This document shows positions 1 through 8,084 of a stretch of 64,000 nt of DNA, in pieces. The notes under the pieces are model-generated. The model was not told the DNA's origin. It saw only the letters and a list, made by a program, of their open reading frames with translations, and searched no databases. The stretch's first letter is position 1. Each line of letters opens with the position of its first letter. Both the position numbers and the translations under genes were made by a program. The DNA is from Erwinia aphidicola (GTDB lineage: Bacteria > Pseudomonadota > Gammaproteobacteria > Enterobacterales > Enterobacteriaceae), in assembly GCF_014773485.1 (NCBI RefSeq), contig NZ_JACXBP010000004.1:496001-560000 (forward strand), given 5' to 3'.

Positions 1-626
1 CGCGGCAGGGTCATAATCGGCTGCCCGTGCTGACCGATGCCTTCCGTCAGCGCTTTACTGTTGGCGGCTTTTGGGCGGATCTGCAGCACTTCGCCGTGGC
101 GCGCGGTGATCTGCTCCACCTGGCCCAGCACGATCATATCCATCAGCTCCTCCCAGTCGCGCTGCAGCTGGCGCTCTTCTTCCTCATTCGGGCTCCACAG
201 CAGCGGTGCGCCGACATGGCGATGCTCAAGCGGGATCGCCCGATCGCCCTCTACCGGCACCCACAGCACCCGATGCAGTTTGTGGCGCACGTGGCTGTTA
301 AGCCAGGTAACGCCGCTGTTGCCGGTCAGCGGCGCCACGCAGACAAAGGTGGTTTCCAGCGGCCGACCAGCGGCATCTACGGGAATTGTTTTCAGCTCCA
401 CGCCAATCTCCGCGAAGTCCTGCTGCGGCTTACTGCCCGCGCTGGCGCCGAGATAGCGCTCCAGCAGCATCCCCACCCAGCCCTTATCGCGCTTGAGATC
501 GCGCGGGATCGGCAGCGCAATCCGCAGCGCCAGTTCTCCCAGCGTATAGCCCGCCAGCGCAGAAGCGCGCGCCATCAGTTCCGCTTCATTTTCTGGAGGA
601 GGGATAAGGTTAAGATCGCCAGTCAT
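1..626 (-). CDS. mutH: DNA mismatch repair endonuclease MutH (3' end cut by window edge)
   Basis: MutH nicks the unmethylated strand at hemimethylated GATC sites when activated by MutS-MutL, giving strand direction to mismatch repair. Reading leftward from ATG at 626, the frame stays open for 208 codons to the window edge. The protein has [11 protein letters not shown] followed by [12 protein letters not shown], which carries the catalytic D-x6-E-x-K pattern of the family. The E. coli protein is about 229 residues, so roughly 20-25 C-terminal residues lie outside. The start is preceded by GGAAG. It diverges from rppH across a long regulatory gap, as in E. coli. Identity is from recognised sequence similarity. 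Confidence 0.96.
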   Translation of the reverse strand, partial: MTGDLNLIPPPENEAELMARASALAGYTLGELALRIALPIPRDLKRDKGWVGMLLERYLGASAGSKPQQDFAEIGVELKTIPVDAAGRPLETTFVCVAPLTGNSGVTWLNSHVRHKLHRVLWVPVEGDRAIPLEHRHVGAPLLWSPNEEEERQLQRDWEELMDMIVLGQVEQITARHGEVLQIRPKAANSKALTEGIGQHGQPIMTLP

Positions 627-1311
627 AATAACTTCCGGATTTTGTTCAAAAAATAGACGCCATTTGCACACACAGCCAGAGAAACATTTCAGGCTGGGGA
701 AAACGCTAATAATAGCATGATAAATCGTGTTTTTTTATTCTCTCGCCCGCAGGAAAAATCGCAGCTCCCAGGGGTTTTACCCGGGTTGTCACCGACAATG
801 AACAGGTTCCCCCGGGTAGTTATCCACAGAAAAGTGGGATAACTTGCCCTTTTTGATAATACTGTTTCGATTTACAGCCTTGACGCAGGGTTTTTTACCC
901 GCTTTAGCCGTGATACAGCCTAACTAATCGGCATATTCTGTGGATAACGTTCTAAGTGTGCGATCTTTCATCAGCTGGCGATCCTGCGCTGATGACAGCA
1001 GCATGACAACCCAGGTAAAAGCTGTGACTAACCTCTAAAGATGATGATTAATATGGGTTTATTCTGAGTTAAATCGCGGGTGAGTTTTGCCGACAATAAA
1101 GTTTTCCCCACCTGTTAACAGAGTTCTGCACAAAGCTATCCACAGAAAACGTGAATAAGATCGCCTTTTTAACCCGCTTTCTGTTTATAACTTTGCTTTA
1201 AAGGACGAGTTATCCCAGCTGCAGCGCCACACATCGCCTGAAAGCAGTGGTTTACCGTCTGTAAGGAGTATGAAACAATCAGAACATCCAGTTTTAGTTT
1301 GAGGTAGTCCG
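627..1311. other. mutH-rppH intergenic region, probable DARS2 (DnaA-reactivating sequence)
   Basis: This 685-bp gap holds no credible gene. It contains two perfect DnaA boxes, TTATCCACA at 820-828 on the plus strand and its complement at 939-947, plus a one-mismatch box CTATCCACA at 1136-1144. In E. coli the mutH-ygdP (rppH) gap is DARS2, which converts ADP-DnaA to ATP-DnaA with IHF and Fis and helps time replication initiation. The same flanking genes and the boxes support that assignment here. The boxes are more spread out than I would expect for a compact core, and I could not place IHF or Fis sites with confidence. Confidence 0.72.
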
Positions 1312-1839
1312 GTGATCGATGATGATGGCTACCGCCCGAATGTTGGTATCGTAATTTGTAACAGGCAGGGACAGGTGTTGTGGGCCAGACGTTATGGTCA
1401 GCACTCCTGGCAGTTTCCTCAGGGAGGGATTAACCCTGGCGAGACGGCGGAGCAGGCGATGTACCGCGAACTTTTCGAGGAAGTCGGTTTGAACCGCAAG
1501 GATGTTCGTATCCTTGCATCTACCCGTAACTGGTTACGATATAAGTTGCCAAAACGTTTGGTGCGTTGGGACACAAAGCCGGTTTGTATCGGCCAAAAAC
1601 AGAAGTGGTATCTTCTGCAGCTGATGTGCAATGACGCGGATATCAATATGCAGACCAGCAGCACGCCGGAGTTCGACGGCTGGCGCTGGGTCAGTTTCTG
1701 GTATCCGGTTCGCCAGGTGGTCTCTTTTAAACGCGATGTTTACCGCCGTGTGATGAAAGAGTTCGCCAGCGTGGTTATGCCCCTGCAGGAGACGACCGTT
1801 CAGCGGAATACGCCTGGTTTTCGACGGAAGAGAGGTTAA
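1312..1839 (+). CDS. rppH: RNA pyrophosphohydrolase RppH
   Basis: RppH removes pyrophosphate from 5'-triphosphorylated RNAs, the step that exposes them to RNase E decay; it also hydrolyses diadenosine polyphosphates. The 175-residue protein begins at GTG, as in E. coli, after a GAGG ribosome site. A complete Nudix box G-x5-E-x7-REUxEExGU spans residues 38-60, with the metal-binding RELFEE at 52-57. Length matches the family (about 176). The C-terminus is a basic RRKRG tail. It lies 12 bp upstream of ptsP, so the two are probably cotranscribed. Confidence 0.97.
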   Translation: MIDDDGYRPNVGIVICNRQGQVLWARRYGQHSWQFPQGGINPGETAEQAMYRELFEEVGLNRKDVRILASTRNWLRYKLPKRLVRWDTKPVCIGQKQKWYLLQLMCNDADINMQTSSTPEFDGWRWVSFWYPVRQVVSFKRDVYRRVMKEFASVVMPLQETTVQRNTPGFRRKRG

Positions 1840-1851
1840 GCCACGTAGATT

Positions 1852-4098
1852 ATGCTCACACAGCTGCGCGAAATAGTTGAGAAAGTGGCGGCAGCGCCCC
1901 GGCTTACCGAGGCGCTGGATATTCTGGTTAATGAGATCTGTCTGGCGATGGATACCGAGGTCTGCTCGGTCTATCTTGCCGACCACGATCGCCGCTGCTA
2001 CTACCTGATGGCTACGCGTGGGCTAAAAAAGCCGCGTGGGCGCACGGTCGCCCTGGCATTTGACGAAGGCATCGTCGGGCTGGTCGGTCGTCTGGCAGAG
2101 CCTATCAACCTTGCTGATGCGCAGAGTCACCCCAGCTTTAAATATATTCCCTCCGTGAAGGAAGAGCGTTTCCGCTCCTTCCTTGGCGTGCCGATTATCA
2201 GCCGCCGCCAGCTCCTTGGCGTGCTGGTGGTTCAGCAGCGCGAGCACCGCCAGTTTGATGAAAGCGAGGAGTCGTTCCTCGTCACCCTCGCCACGCAGAT
2301 GGCGGGCATTCTCTCGCATTCCCAGCTTAACGCTCTGTTTGGGCAGTATCGGCAAACCCGCATTCGTGCGCTGGCTGCCGCGCCTGGCGTTGCCGTGGCG
2401 GAAGGCTGGGTCGACTCCAGCCAGCCCTCGCTGGAAAACGTCTCTGCCGCCTCTACGCTGGACACGGTGCGCGAGCGTGAACGCCTTGCCATGGCAATCA
2501 GCGAAGCCTCCAGTGAGTTCCGCCGCTACAGCAAACGCTTCACCGCCAGCATGCATAAAGAGAGCGCGGCCATCTTCGATCTCTACTCGCACCTGCTGAG
2601 CGATGCGCGGCTGAAGAAAGATCTGCTGGCCGAGATCGATGCGGGTTCGGTGGCGGAGTGGGCGGTGAAAACCGTGATTGAAAAGTTCGCCGCCCAGTTC
2701 GCCAGCCTGCAGGACAGCTATCTGCGCGAGCGCTCCGGCGACCTGCGCGTGCTCGGCCAACGTCTGCTGTTTCACCTCGATGACACCATGCAGGGCACCA
2801 ACAGCTGGCCGCAGCGTTTTGTGCTGGTGGCCGATGAGCTGACGGCCACCACGCTGGCAGAGCTGCCGCACGATCGTCTGGCGGGCGTGGTGGTGCGCGA
2901 CGGCGCGGCCAACTCGCACGCAGCGATCATGGTGCGGGCGCTGGGCATCCCGACGGTGATGGGCGCAGATATTCAGCCGGAGCTGATGAAAGGGCGCCTG
3001 CTGATCGTCGACGGCTATCGCGGCGAGCTGCTGGTTGACCCGGAACCGGTGCTGGTGCAGGAATATCAGCAGCTGATCAGCCAGGAAAATGAGCTGAGCC
3101 AGCTGGCCGAGGATGATGTATTTCTGCCGGGCGCACTGAAAAGCGGCGAACCGGTTAAGGTGATGCTCAATGCGGGCCTCAGCGCGGAGCATGAGCAGAA
3201 GCTCGGCAGCCGCGTCGACGGCGTTGGCCTGTACCGCACGGAAATCCCGTTTATGTTGCAGAGCGGCTTCCCGTCTGAGGAAGAGCAGGTGGCGCAATAT
3301 CAGGGCATGCTGCAGCTGTTCCTCGACAAGCCGGTGACGCTGCGAACGCTGGATATCGGTGCCGATAAGCAGCTGCCGTATATGCCAATCAGCGAAGAGA
3401 ACCCGTGCCTGGGCTGGCGCGGCATCCGCCTGACGCTCGATCAGCCCGAGATTTTCCTGGTGCAGCTGCGCGCCATGCTGCGCGCAAACGTCGCCAGCGA
3501 CAACCTCAGTATACTGCTGCCGATGATCACCAGCCTGGATGAGATCGACGAAGCGCGCCGCCTGATCGACCGTGCGGCACGTGAAGTGGAAGAGATGCTC
3601 GGCTATGCCATCCCGCAGCCGCGCATCGGGATTATGATCGAAGTGCCGTCGATGATCTTTATGATCGACCAGCTCAAGCAGCGGGTCGATTTTGTCTCCG
3701 TTGGCACCAACGATCTGACCCAGTATCTGCTGGCGGTCGATCGCAACAACACTCGGGTCGCGAGCCTGTATGACAGCCTGCACCCGGCCATGCTGCGCGC
3801 CCTCAAAGCCATTGCCGATGAAACCCGCCGCGCCGGGATTGAACTCTGCCTGTGCGGTGAAATGGCCGGTGACCCGATGTGCGTGGTGATGCTGGTCGGA
3901 ATGGGCTATCACCATCTCAGCATGAACGGCCGCAACGTGGCGCGGGTGAAATACCTGCTGCGCCACATCGACCATGAAGAGTCACAGGCGCTGGCACAGC
4001 GTGGTCTGGATGCGCAGCATGCCTGCGATGTGCGCCATATGGTGGCGGCCTTTATGGAGCGTAGAGGATTGGGCGGTCTGATCCGCGGCGGCCGCTAA
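1852..4098 (+). CDS. ptsP: PTS-Ntr enzyme I, PtsP (EI-Ntr)
   Basis: EI-Ntr takes phosphate from phosphoenolpyruvate and passes it to NPr, heading the nitrogen-related phosphotransferase branch that reports carbon/nitrogen state. The 748 residues match E. coli PtsP exactly in length. Residues 1 to about 160 form a GAF domain that in homologues senses glutamine. The phospho-histidine domain follows with the active His356 in DGAANSHAAI, and the C-terminal PEP-binding TIM barrel carries RIGIMIEVPSM and the LCLCGEMAGD motif with its conserved cysteine. It follows rppH by 12 bp, and a large inverted repeat begins right after the stop. Confidence 0.97.
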   Translation: MLTQLREIVEKVAAAPRLTEALDILVNEICLAMDTEVCSVYLADHDRRCYYLMATRGLKKPRGRTVALAFDEGIVGLVGRLAEPINLADAQSHPSFKYIPSVKEERFRSFLGVPIISRRQLLGVLVVQQREHRQFDESEESFLVTLATQMAGILSHSQLNALFGQYRQTRIRALAAAPGVAVAEGWVDSSQPSLENVSAASTLDTVRERERLAMAISEASSEFRRYSKRFTASMHKESAAIFDLYSHLLSDARLKKDLLAEIDAGSVAEWAVKTVIEKFAAQFASLQDSYLRERSGDLRVLGQRLLFHLDDTMQGTNSWPQRFVLVADELTATTLAELPHDRLAGVVVRDGAANSHAAIMVRALGIPTVMGADIQPELMKGRLLIVDGYRGELLVDPEPVLVQEYQQLISQENELSQLAEDDVFLPGALKSGEPVKVMLNAGLSAEHEQKLGSRVDGVGLYRTEIPFMLQSGFPSEEEQVAQYQGMLQLFLDKPVTLRTLDIGADKQLPYMPISEENPCLGWRGIRLTLDQPEIFLVQLRAMLRANVASDNLSILLPMITSLDEIDEARRLIDRAAREVEEMLGYAIPQPRIGIMIEVPSMIFMIDQLKQRVDFVSVGTNDLTQYLLAVDRNNTRVASLYDSLHPAMLRALKAIADETRRAGIELCLCGEMAGDPMCVVMLVGMGYHHLSMNGRNVARVKYLLRHIDHEESQALAQRGLDAQHACDVRHMVAAFMERRGLGGLIRGGR

Positions 4099-4236
4099 AA
4101 TCACGTTTAAGGCTATTTTATTTGCCATTTTGCCCCTGGGCAGTGCTCGGAATCCTCACGTACTACGTGTACGCTCCGATTCCTGTGCGCTGTCCGCGGG
4201 CAAACTGGCTGCAACAATTACGCCTAAAACGCGATT
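4098..4236. repeat. 139-bp imperfect inverted repeat between ptsP and lgt
   Basis: The sequence folds back on itself from the ptsP stop codon onward. AAATCACGTTTAAGGC (4098-4113) pairs with GCCTAAAACGCGATTT (4221-4236), CCATTTTGCCC (4125-4135) with GGGCAAACTGG (4198-4208), and GGAATC with GATTCC around a central CACGTACTACGTG. Arms are about 69 bp with mismatches. It could act as a terminator for ptsP or be a copy of a dispersed palindromic element. It does not read as ERIC or REP. The remaining sequence to 4417 shows no gene; a TATGAT near 4299 could be an lgt -10 element but has no clear -35. Confidence 0.7.
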
Positions 4237-4417
4237 TGCTGAACCCTACAATTAATAAAGTTTACAGTTAGCCGGGGCCGCACTAATTCGCATTATGCTA
4301 TGATGCGCGCCTTATGCAGCCCCCAGGCTGAATGATGCAGAGGCGGGGTACGCCCGTCCCTGCAACGCTCTGGCAATATTGGCTGCCTGTCTGGACAGAC
4401 TTCAACAATGGTGAAAG

Positions 4418-5296
4418 ATGAATAACGGCTATCTGGCTTTCCCCCAATTTGACCCGGTGATCTTCTCCGTCGGGCCAATCTCTCTGCACTGGTACGGTCT
4501 GATGTACCTCGTGGGCTTCATTTTCGCGATGTGGCTGGCGGTGCGCCGTGCTAATCAGCCGGGCAGCGGCTGGAAAAAAGAAGAAGTGGAAAACCTGCTG
4601 TACGCCGGTTTCCTCGGCGTATTCCTCGGTGGGCGTATCGGCTATGTGCTGTTCTACAACCTGCCACTGTTCCTCGATAACCCGCTGTATCTGTTCAAAG
4701 TCTGGGATGGCGGCATGTCATTCCACGGCGGTCTGATTGGCGTGATCGTGGTGATGCTGGTGTTTGCACACCGCACCAAACGTAACTTCTTCCAGGTGTC
4801 TGACTTTATCGCTCCGCTGATCCCCTTTGGCCTCGGTGCGGGCCGCCTGGGTAACTTTATCAACGGCGAACTGTGGGGCCGCGTCGACCCGAACCTGCCG
4901 TGGGCAATGCTGTTCCCAGGCTCTCGCAGTGAAGATATCGCGCTGGTCACCACTCACCCGGAATGGCAATCGCTGCTGTCGACCTACGGGGTGCTGCCGC
5001 GCCACCCATCGCAGCTGTACGAACTGATCCTTGAAGGGGTGGTACTGTTTATCATCCTCAACGTGTTTATTCGTAAATCTCGCCCAATGGGCGCGGTCTC
5101 AGGACTGTTCCTGATTGGCTACGGTGCGTTCCGTATTATTGTTGAGTTCTTCCGTCAGCCGGACCAGCAGCTGGGCCTGTTCAGCGGCATCAGCATGGGG
5201 CAGATCCTCTCTGTTCCCATGATTCTGGCTGGCGTGATTATGATGATCTGGGCGTATCGTCGTCGCCCTGCGCAACAGGTTCGTGAGGAAAAATGA
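4418..5296 (+). CDS. lgt: Prolipoprotein diacylglyceryl transferase Lgt
   Basis: Lgt is the inner-membrane enzyme that transfers diacylglycerol from phosphatidylglycerol to the lipobox cysteine of prolipoproteins, the first lipoprotein maturation step. The 292-residue protein has about seven membrane segments. The family motifs are present: FHGGLIG with the essential His103 and [15 protein letters not shown] with Arg143. Length matches E. coli (291). The start follows GGTGAAAG. The stop overlaps the thyA start by four bases (ATGA), indicating translational coupling, as in E. coli. Possible local substrates are the lipoproteins MltA and YgdI. Confidence 0.97.
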   Translation: MNNGYLAFPQFDPVIFSVGPISLHWYGLMYLVGFIFAMWLAVRRANQPGSGWKKEEVENLLYAGFLGVFLGGRIGYVLFYNLPLFLDNPLYLFKVWDGGMSFHGGLIGVIVVMLVFAHRTKRNFFQVSDFIAPLIPFGLGAGRLGNFINGELWGRVDPNLPWAMLFPGSRSEDIALVTTHPEWQSLLSTYGVLPRHPSQLYELILEGVVLFIILNVFIRKSRPMGAVSGLFLIGYGAFRIIVEFFRQPDQQLGLFSGISMGQILSVPMILAGVIMMIWAYRRRPAQQVREEK

Positions 5297-6087
5297 AACA
5301 GTATCTGGCGTTAATGCAGCACGTGCTCGAGCAGGGCACGCCCAAAAATGACCGCACCGGAACCGGCACGCTGTCGATTTTTGGTCATCAGATGCGTTTC
5401 AATCTGCAGGACGGTTTTCCGCTGGTCACCACCAAGAAGTGCCATTTGCGCTCTATCATTCATGAGCTGCTGTGGTTCCTTAACGGTGACACCAACATCG
5501 CCTACCTGAAGGAAAATAAGGTGTCGATCTGGGACGAGTGGGCCGATGAAAAGGGTGACCTCGGGCCTGTTTATGGCAAACAGTGGCGCAGCTGGGGGGC
5601 TGCGGATGGGCGCCAGATCGACCAGCTGAGCAAGGTGGTCGAACAGCTGAAAAGCGACCCGGACTCGCGCCGCATCATCGTTTCTGCATGGAACGTCGGC
5701 GAACTGGATGAGATGGCGCTGGCCCCGTGCCACGCGTTCTTCCAGTTCTACGTTGCGGACGGCAAGCTCTCCTGCCAACTGTATCAGCGCTCCTGCGATA
5801 TCTTCCTCGGCCTGCCGTTCAATATCGCCAGCTACGCTTTGCTGGTGCATATGATGGCCCAGCAGTGCGACCTGGAAGTGGGTGATTTTGTCTGGACCGG
5901 TGGCGATACCCATCTGTACAGCAACCACCTGGAGCAGACGCGCCTGCAGCTGACGCGCGAACCGCGCGCCCTGCCGAAGCTGATTATCAAGCGCAAGCCG
6001 GAGTCTATCTTCGACTATCGCTTTGATGACTTCGAGATCGAAGGTTACGACCCGCATCCGGCCATTAAAGCCCCGGTCGCCATCTGA
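5293..6087 (+). CDS. thyA: Thymidylate synthase ThyA
   Basis: ThyA methylates dUMP to dTMP using methylene-tetrahydrofolate, the only de novo source of thymine nucleotides. The protein is 264 residues, the E. coli length. The nucleophile is Cys146 in [10 protein letters not shown], and the dUMP phosphate-binding arginines are in [13 protein letters not shown]. The C-terminus is the expected APVAI. It overlaps the end of lgt by four bases and is cotranscribed with it. Confidence 0.98.
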   Translation: MKQYLALMQHVLEQGTPKNDRTGTGTLSIFGHQMRFNLQDGFPLVTTKKCHLRSIIHELLWFLNGDTNIAYLKENKVSIWDEWADEKGDLGPVYGKQWRSWGAADGRQIDQLSKVVEQLKSDPDSRRIIVSAWNVGELDEMALAPCHAFFQFYVADGKLSCQLYQRSCDIFLGLPFNIASYALLVHMMAQQCDLEVGDFVWTGGDTHLYSNHLEQTRLQLTREPRALPKLIIKRKPESIFDYRFDDFEIEGYDPHPAIKAPVAI

Positions 6088-6282
6088 TCGGCTGCCTCTC
6101 CGCGCGCGGTTGGCGGAGAGGCACACTTTTCCCCCCGTTTCGTCCGCAATTTTCTTCCATTCCTGAAGCCTGCTCGCATGCCGAATGACACGCGCTGCAA
6201 CACGCTGATCTCTCTGGATAACAGCGCATAAAACGCATTTCCCGTGCTGGTATCTTTTGCCCAGAAGCGCAGAATTCCGCAG

Positions 6283-6750
6283 ATGAAAACGCATAACCTA
6301 AGCGGATTCACCCTGCTGGAAATGATGGTGGTGGTGACCCTTGTTAGCTTACTTAGCCTCGGCGGTTGGCACGGCTGGAACAGCTTTCAGCAGCGGCAAC
6401 AGCTCAACGACAGCGCGCTGCAGATCCAGCGCCTGCTGCAGCGGCTGCGTAGCGATGCCAACTGGCACAACCGCACGCGGCTGCTGTGGCTAAAACCTGG
6501 CGCTGGCTGGTGCCTCGGTGCGGGAGAGGGCGCACAGCCGTGCTCTACGCCGGGCCCTCTGCACTTACGGGCGCCGTACCCGGGGATCGTGGTACAGACG
6601 CTGACCGACGGGATGGGTTTTTATGGCAAAAAAAACGCCGCCCGTCCGGGGAGGATCGTCATCGCAGGGGAAGTCGGCGAGCGGCGGATTATCGTCTCCG
6701 CGCGCGGCAGGGTGCGCATCTGCGCGCAGGACAGCGAGGAGTGTCGATGA
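6283..6750 (+). CDS. ppdA: Prepilin peptidase-dependent protein A (minor type IV prepilin)
   Basis: This 155-residue protein begins with a short basic leader ending at Gly, then FTLLEMMVVVTLV, the type IV prepilin N-terminus cut and methylated by prepilin peptidase, with the conserved Glu at mature position 5. The rest is a soluble pseudopilin-like domain with cysteines. I chose ATG at 6283 over an upstream GTG at 6244 because the leader then has normal prepilin length. It is first of four overlapping prepilin-type genes and overlaps ppdB by four bases. The exact role of this minor pilin set is unsettled; a priming complex for pili or secretion is likely by family. Confidence 0.92.
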   Translation: MKTHNLSGFTLLEMMVVVTLVSLLSLGGWHGWNSFQQRQQLNDSALQIQRLLQRLRSDANWHNRTRLLWLKPGAGWCLGAGEGAQPCSTPGPLHLRAPYPGIVVQTLTDGMGFYGKKNAARPGRIVIAGEVGERRIIVSARGRVRICAQDSEECR

Positions 6751-7289
6751 AGGCGCACGGCTTTACGCTACTGGAAACTCTGATTGCGCTGGCGGTGGGG
6801 AGCGTGCTGATGCTCGGCGCAACCCGCTTCCTGCCGCTGCTGCAGGGGCAGAACCTGCGTCTGATGATGCAGGTGCAGCTCAATGAGGAACTGCTGCAAA
6901 TCGTGCAGACGCTGGAGAAAGCCATCAGGCGCGCCGGCTACTGCCACGGCGACTGCCATGGCCCTGCCTTCAGCGTGCAGTCGGCGGGCAGCTGTCTGCT
7001 GCTGCGCTGGGATGAAAACAGTAATGGCAAATGGGAAGCGGCCGGGCGCGATGACAGCGAGCTGTATGGCTACCGGCTGCGGGCGGGCAGCCTGGAGATG
7101 CAGCGTGGCGTCAGCAGTTGTGAAGGCGGCGGCTGGGAGCGGCTCAACGACCCGCGCCTGATTGGCATTAGGGATTTTAAAGTGGCGCGTGCGGAGCGGC
7201 AGGTAAAAATCACCCTCGGCGGCTATGCCAAACGCGTACCCACCGTGACGCAGCGCGTTGAGCACTGGCTGACGGCGGAAAATCTTTAA
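6747..7289 (+). CDS. ppdB: Prepilin peptidase-dependent protein B (minor type IV prepilin)
   Basis: A 180-residue type IV prepilin-like protein with the leader MKAHG and then FTLLETLIALAVGSVLML, again with Glu5. Two cysteines (CHGDC) lie near the middle. The start ATG at 6747 overlaps the ppdA stop and has GAGGAG seven bases upstream; the same frame is open further upstream, but that would bury the prepilin leader. The length is close to E. coli PpdB (187). It overlaps ygdB by one base. Confidence 0.92.
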   Translation: MKAHGFTLLETLIALAVGSVLMLGATRFLPLLQGQNLRLMMQVQLNEELLQIVQTLEKAIRRAGYCHGDCHGPAFSVQSAGSCLLLRWDENSNGKWEAAGRDDSELYGYRLRAGSLEMQRGVSSCEGGGWERLNDPRLIGIRDFKVARAERQVKITLGGYAKRVPTVTQRVEHWLTAENL

Positions 7290-7717
7290 TGTGCGCAGTG
7301 ATTGAACGGCAGCGCGGTAGCGGCGCACTGCTGATGGTCATCATTATCCTGCTGATGGGCACGCTGTTGCTGAACGCCACCCGGCGTCAGCTCAGTGACT
7401 CGCTTAGCCTGGTCGCCGACCAGCGCCTGTATCTGCAGCAGCAGGCTGCGGCAGCCTCGGCGCTGGCGTGGGGGGGGCGCCTGCGCTGGGGCAGGGAGGC
7501 GGGCTGGCAGTGCCAGCAAATCACCGCGTACGCCTGGCGCGCCTGCCTGCAGCGCCTGCCGTCTGCTATCTTGCTGCGGGCTGATAGCGGGCCGGGTACG
7601 CTGGCGTGGTATCGCTGGGTTGCAGAGCGTGCTGGCAACGGCGTGCGCGCACTGCCGCACGGCTGGCTGGATTTCTGCCCGCTGGCAGAGAAAGGAGCCT
7701 GTGATGTTGACCAATGA
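7289..7717 (+). CDS. ygdB: YgdB family minor pilin-like protein
   Basis: A 142-residue protein, by position and pattern E. coli YgdB (135 residues). It has a short N-terminal segment RQRGSGALLMVIIILLMG that looks like a pseudopilin helix without the usual Glu5, as in PilX/GspK-like minor pilins. Near the C-terminus WLDFCPLAEKGACD matches the YgdB ending. The start overlaps the ppdB stop (TAATG) and its 3' end overlaps ppdC by 14 bases. Its function is not established. Confidence 0.88.
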   Translation: MCAVIERQRGSGALLMVIIILLMGTLLLNATRRQLSDSLSLVADQRLYLQQQAAAASALAWGGRLRWGREAGWQCQQITAYAWRACLQRLPSAILLRADSGPGTLAWYRWVAERAGNGVRALPHGWLDFCPLAEKGACDVDQ

Positions 7718-8015
7718 GCAGGGGTTTAGCCTGGTGGAAACGCTGTTTGCACTGCTGCTGTTCAGCCTGAGCTTTACGGCACTGATGCACTATCAGCAGG
7801 CGCTCGGGCTGGGGTTCCAGCAACAGTGGCAGCAGCGCGAAGCGTGGCGTAACGCGCAGCAAAGGCTGGAGGGCCAGCAGATGCCCGGCTGGCGCTTCAC
7901 GCTGCAGGCGCGCAGCGGCCCGTCAGGGTGCCAGCTGCTCAGCGCGCGGGCGACCAGCCCCGCCGGACGCAGCGCAGAACTGACGCAGCTACAGTGCCCG
8001 GCGAACAGGGGTTAA
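7704..8015 (+). CDS. ppdC: Prepilin peptidase-dependent protein C (minor type IV prepilin)
   Basis: A 103-residue prepilin with leader MLTNEQG, then FSLVETLFALLLFSLSFTAL, including Glu5. The start ATG at 7704 follows AAAGGAG and lies inside the end of ygdB. The length is close to the E. coli protein (107). It ends 69 bp before recC, so the ppdAB-ygdB-ppdC-recC transcript may be continuous, as reported for E. coli. The composition is rich in Arg and Gln, as in its neighbours. Confidence 0.9.
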   Translation: MLTNEQGFSLVETLFALLLFSLSFTALMHYQQALGLGFQQQWQQREAWRNAQQRLEGQQMPGWRFTLQARSGPSGCQLLSARATSPAGRSAELTQLQCPANRG

Positions 8016-8084
8016 CAGATGCTATTTTTCAAGCCGTGCCGAACGGGTTACAGTAGCCGTCGGCGCAAATTAAAGGACCGTGAC

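Noticed and set aside
2023..3975. 650-codon open frame antisense to ptsP
   Set aside because: It arises from the codon bias of the GC-rich real gene on the other strand; the product resembles no family and has no ribosome site.
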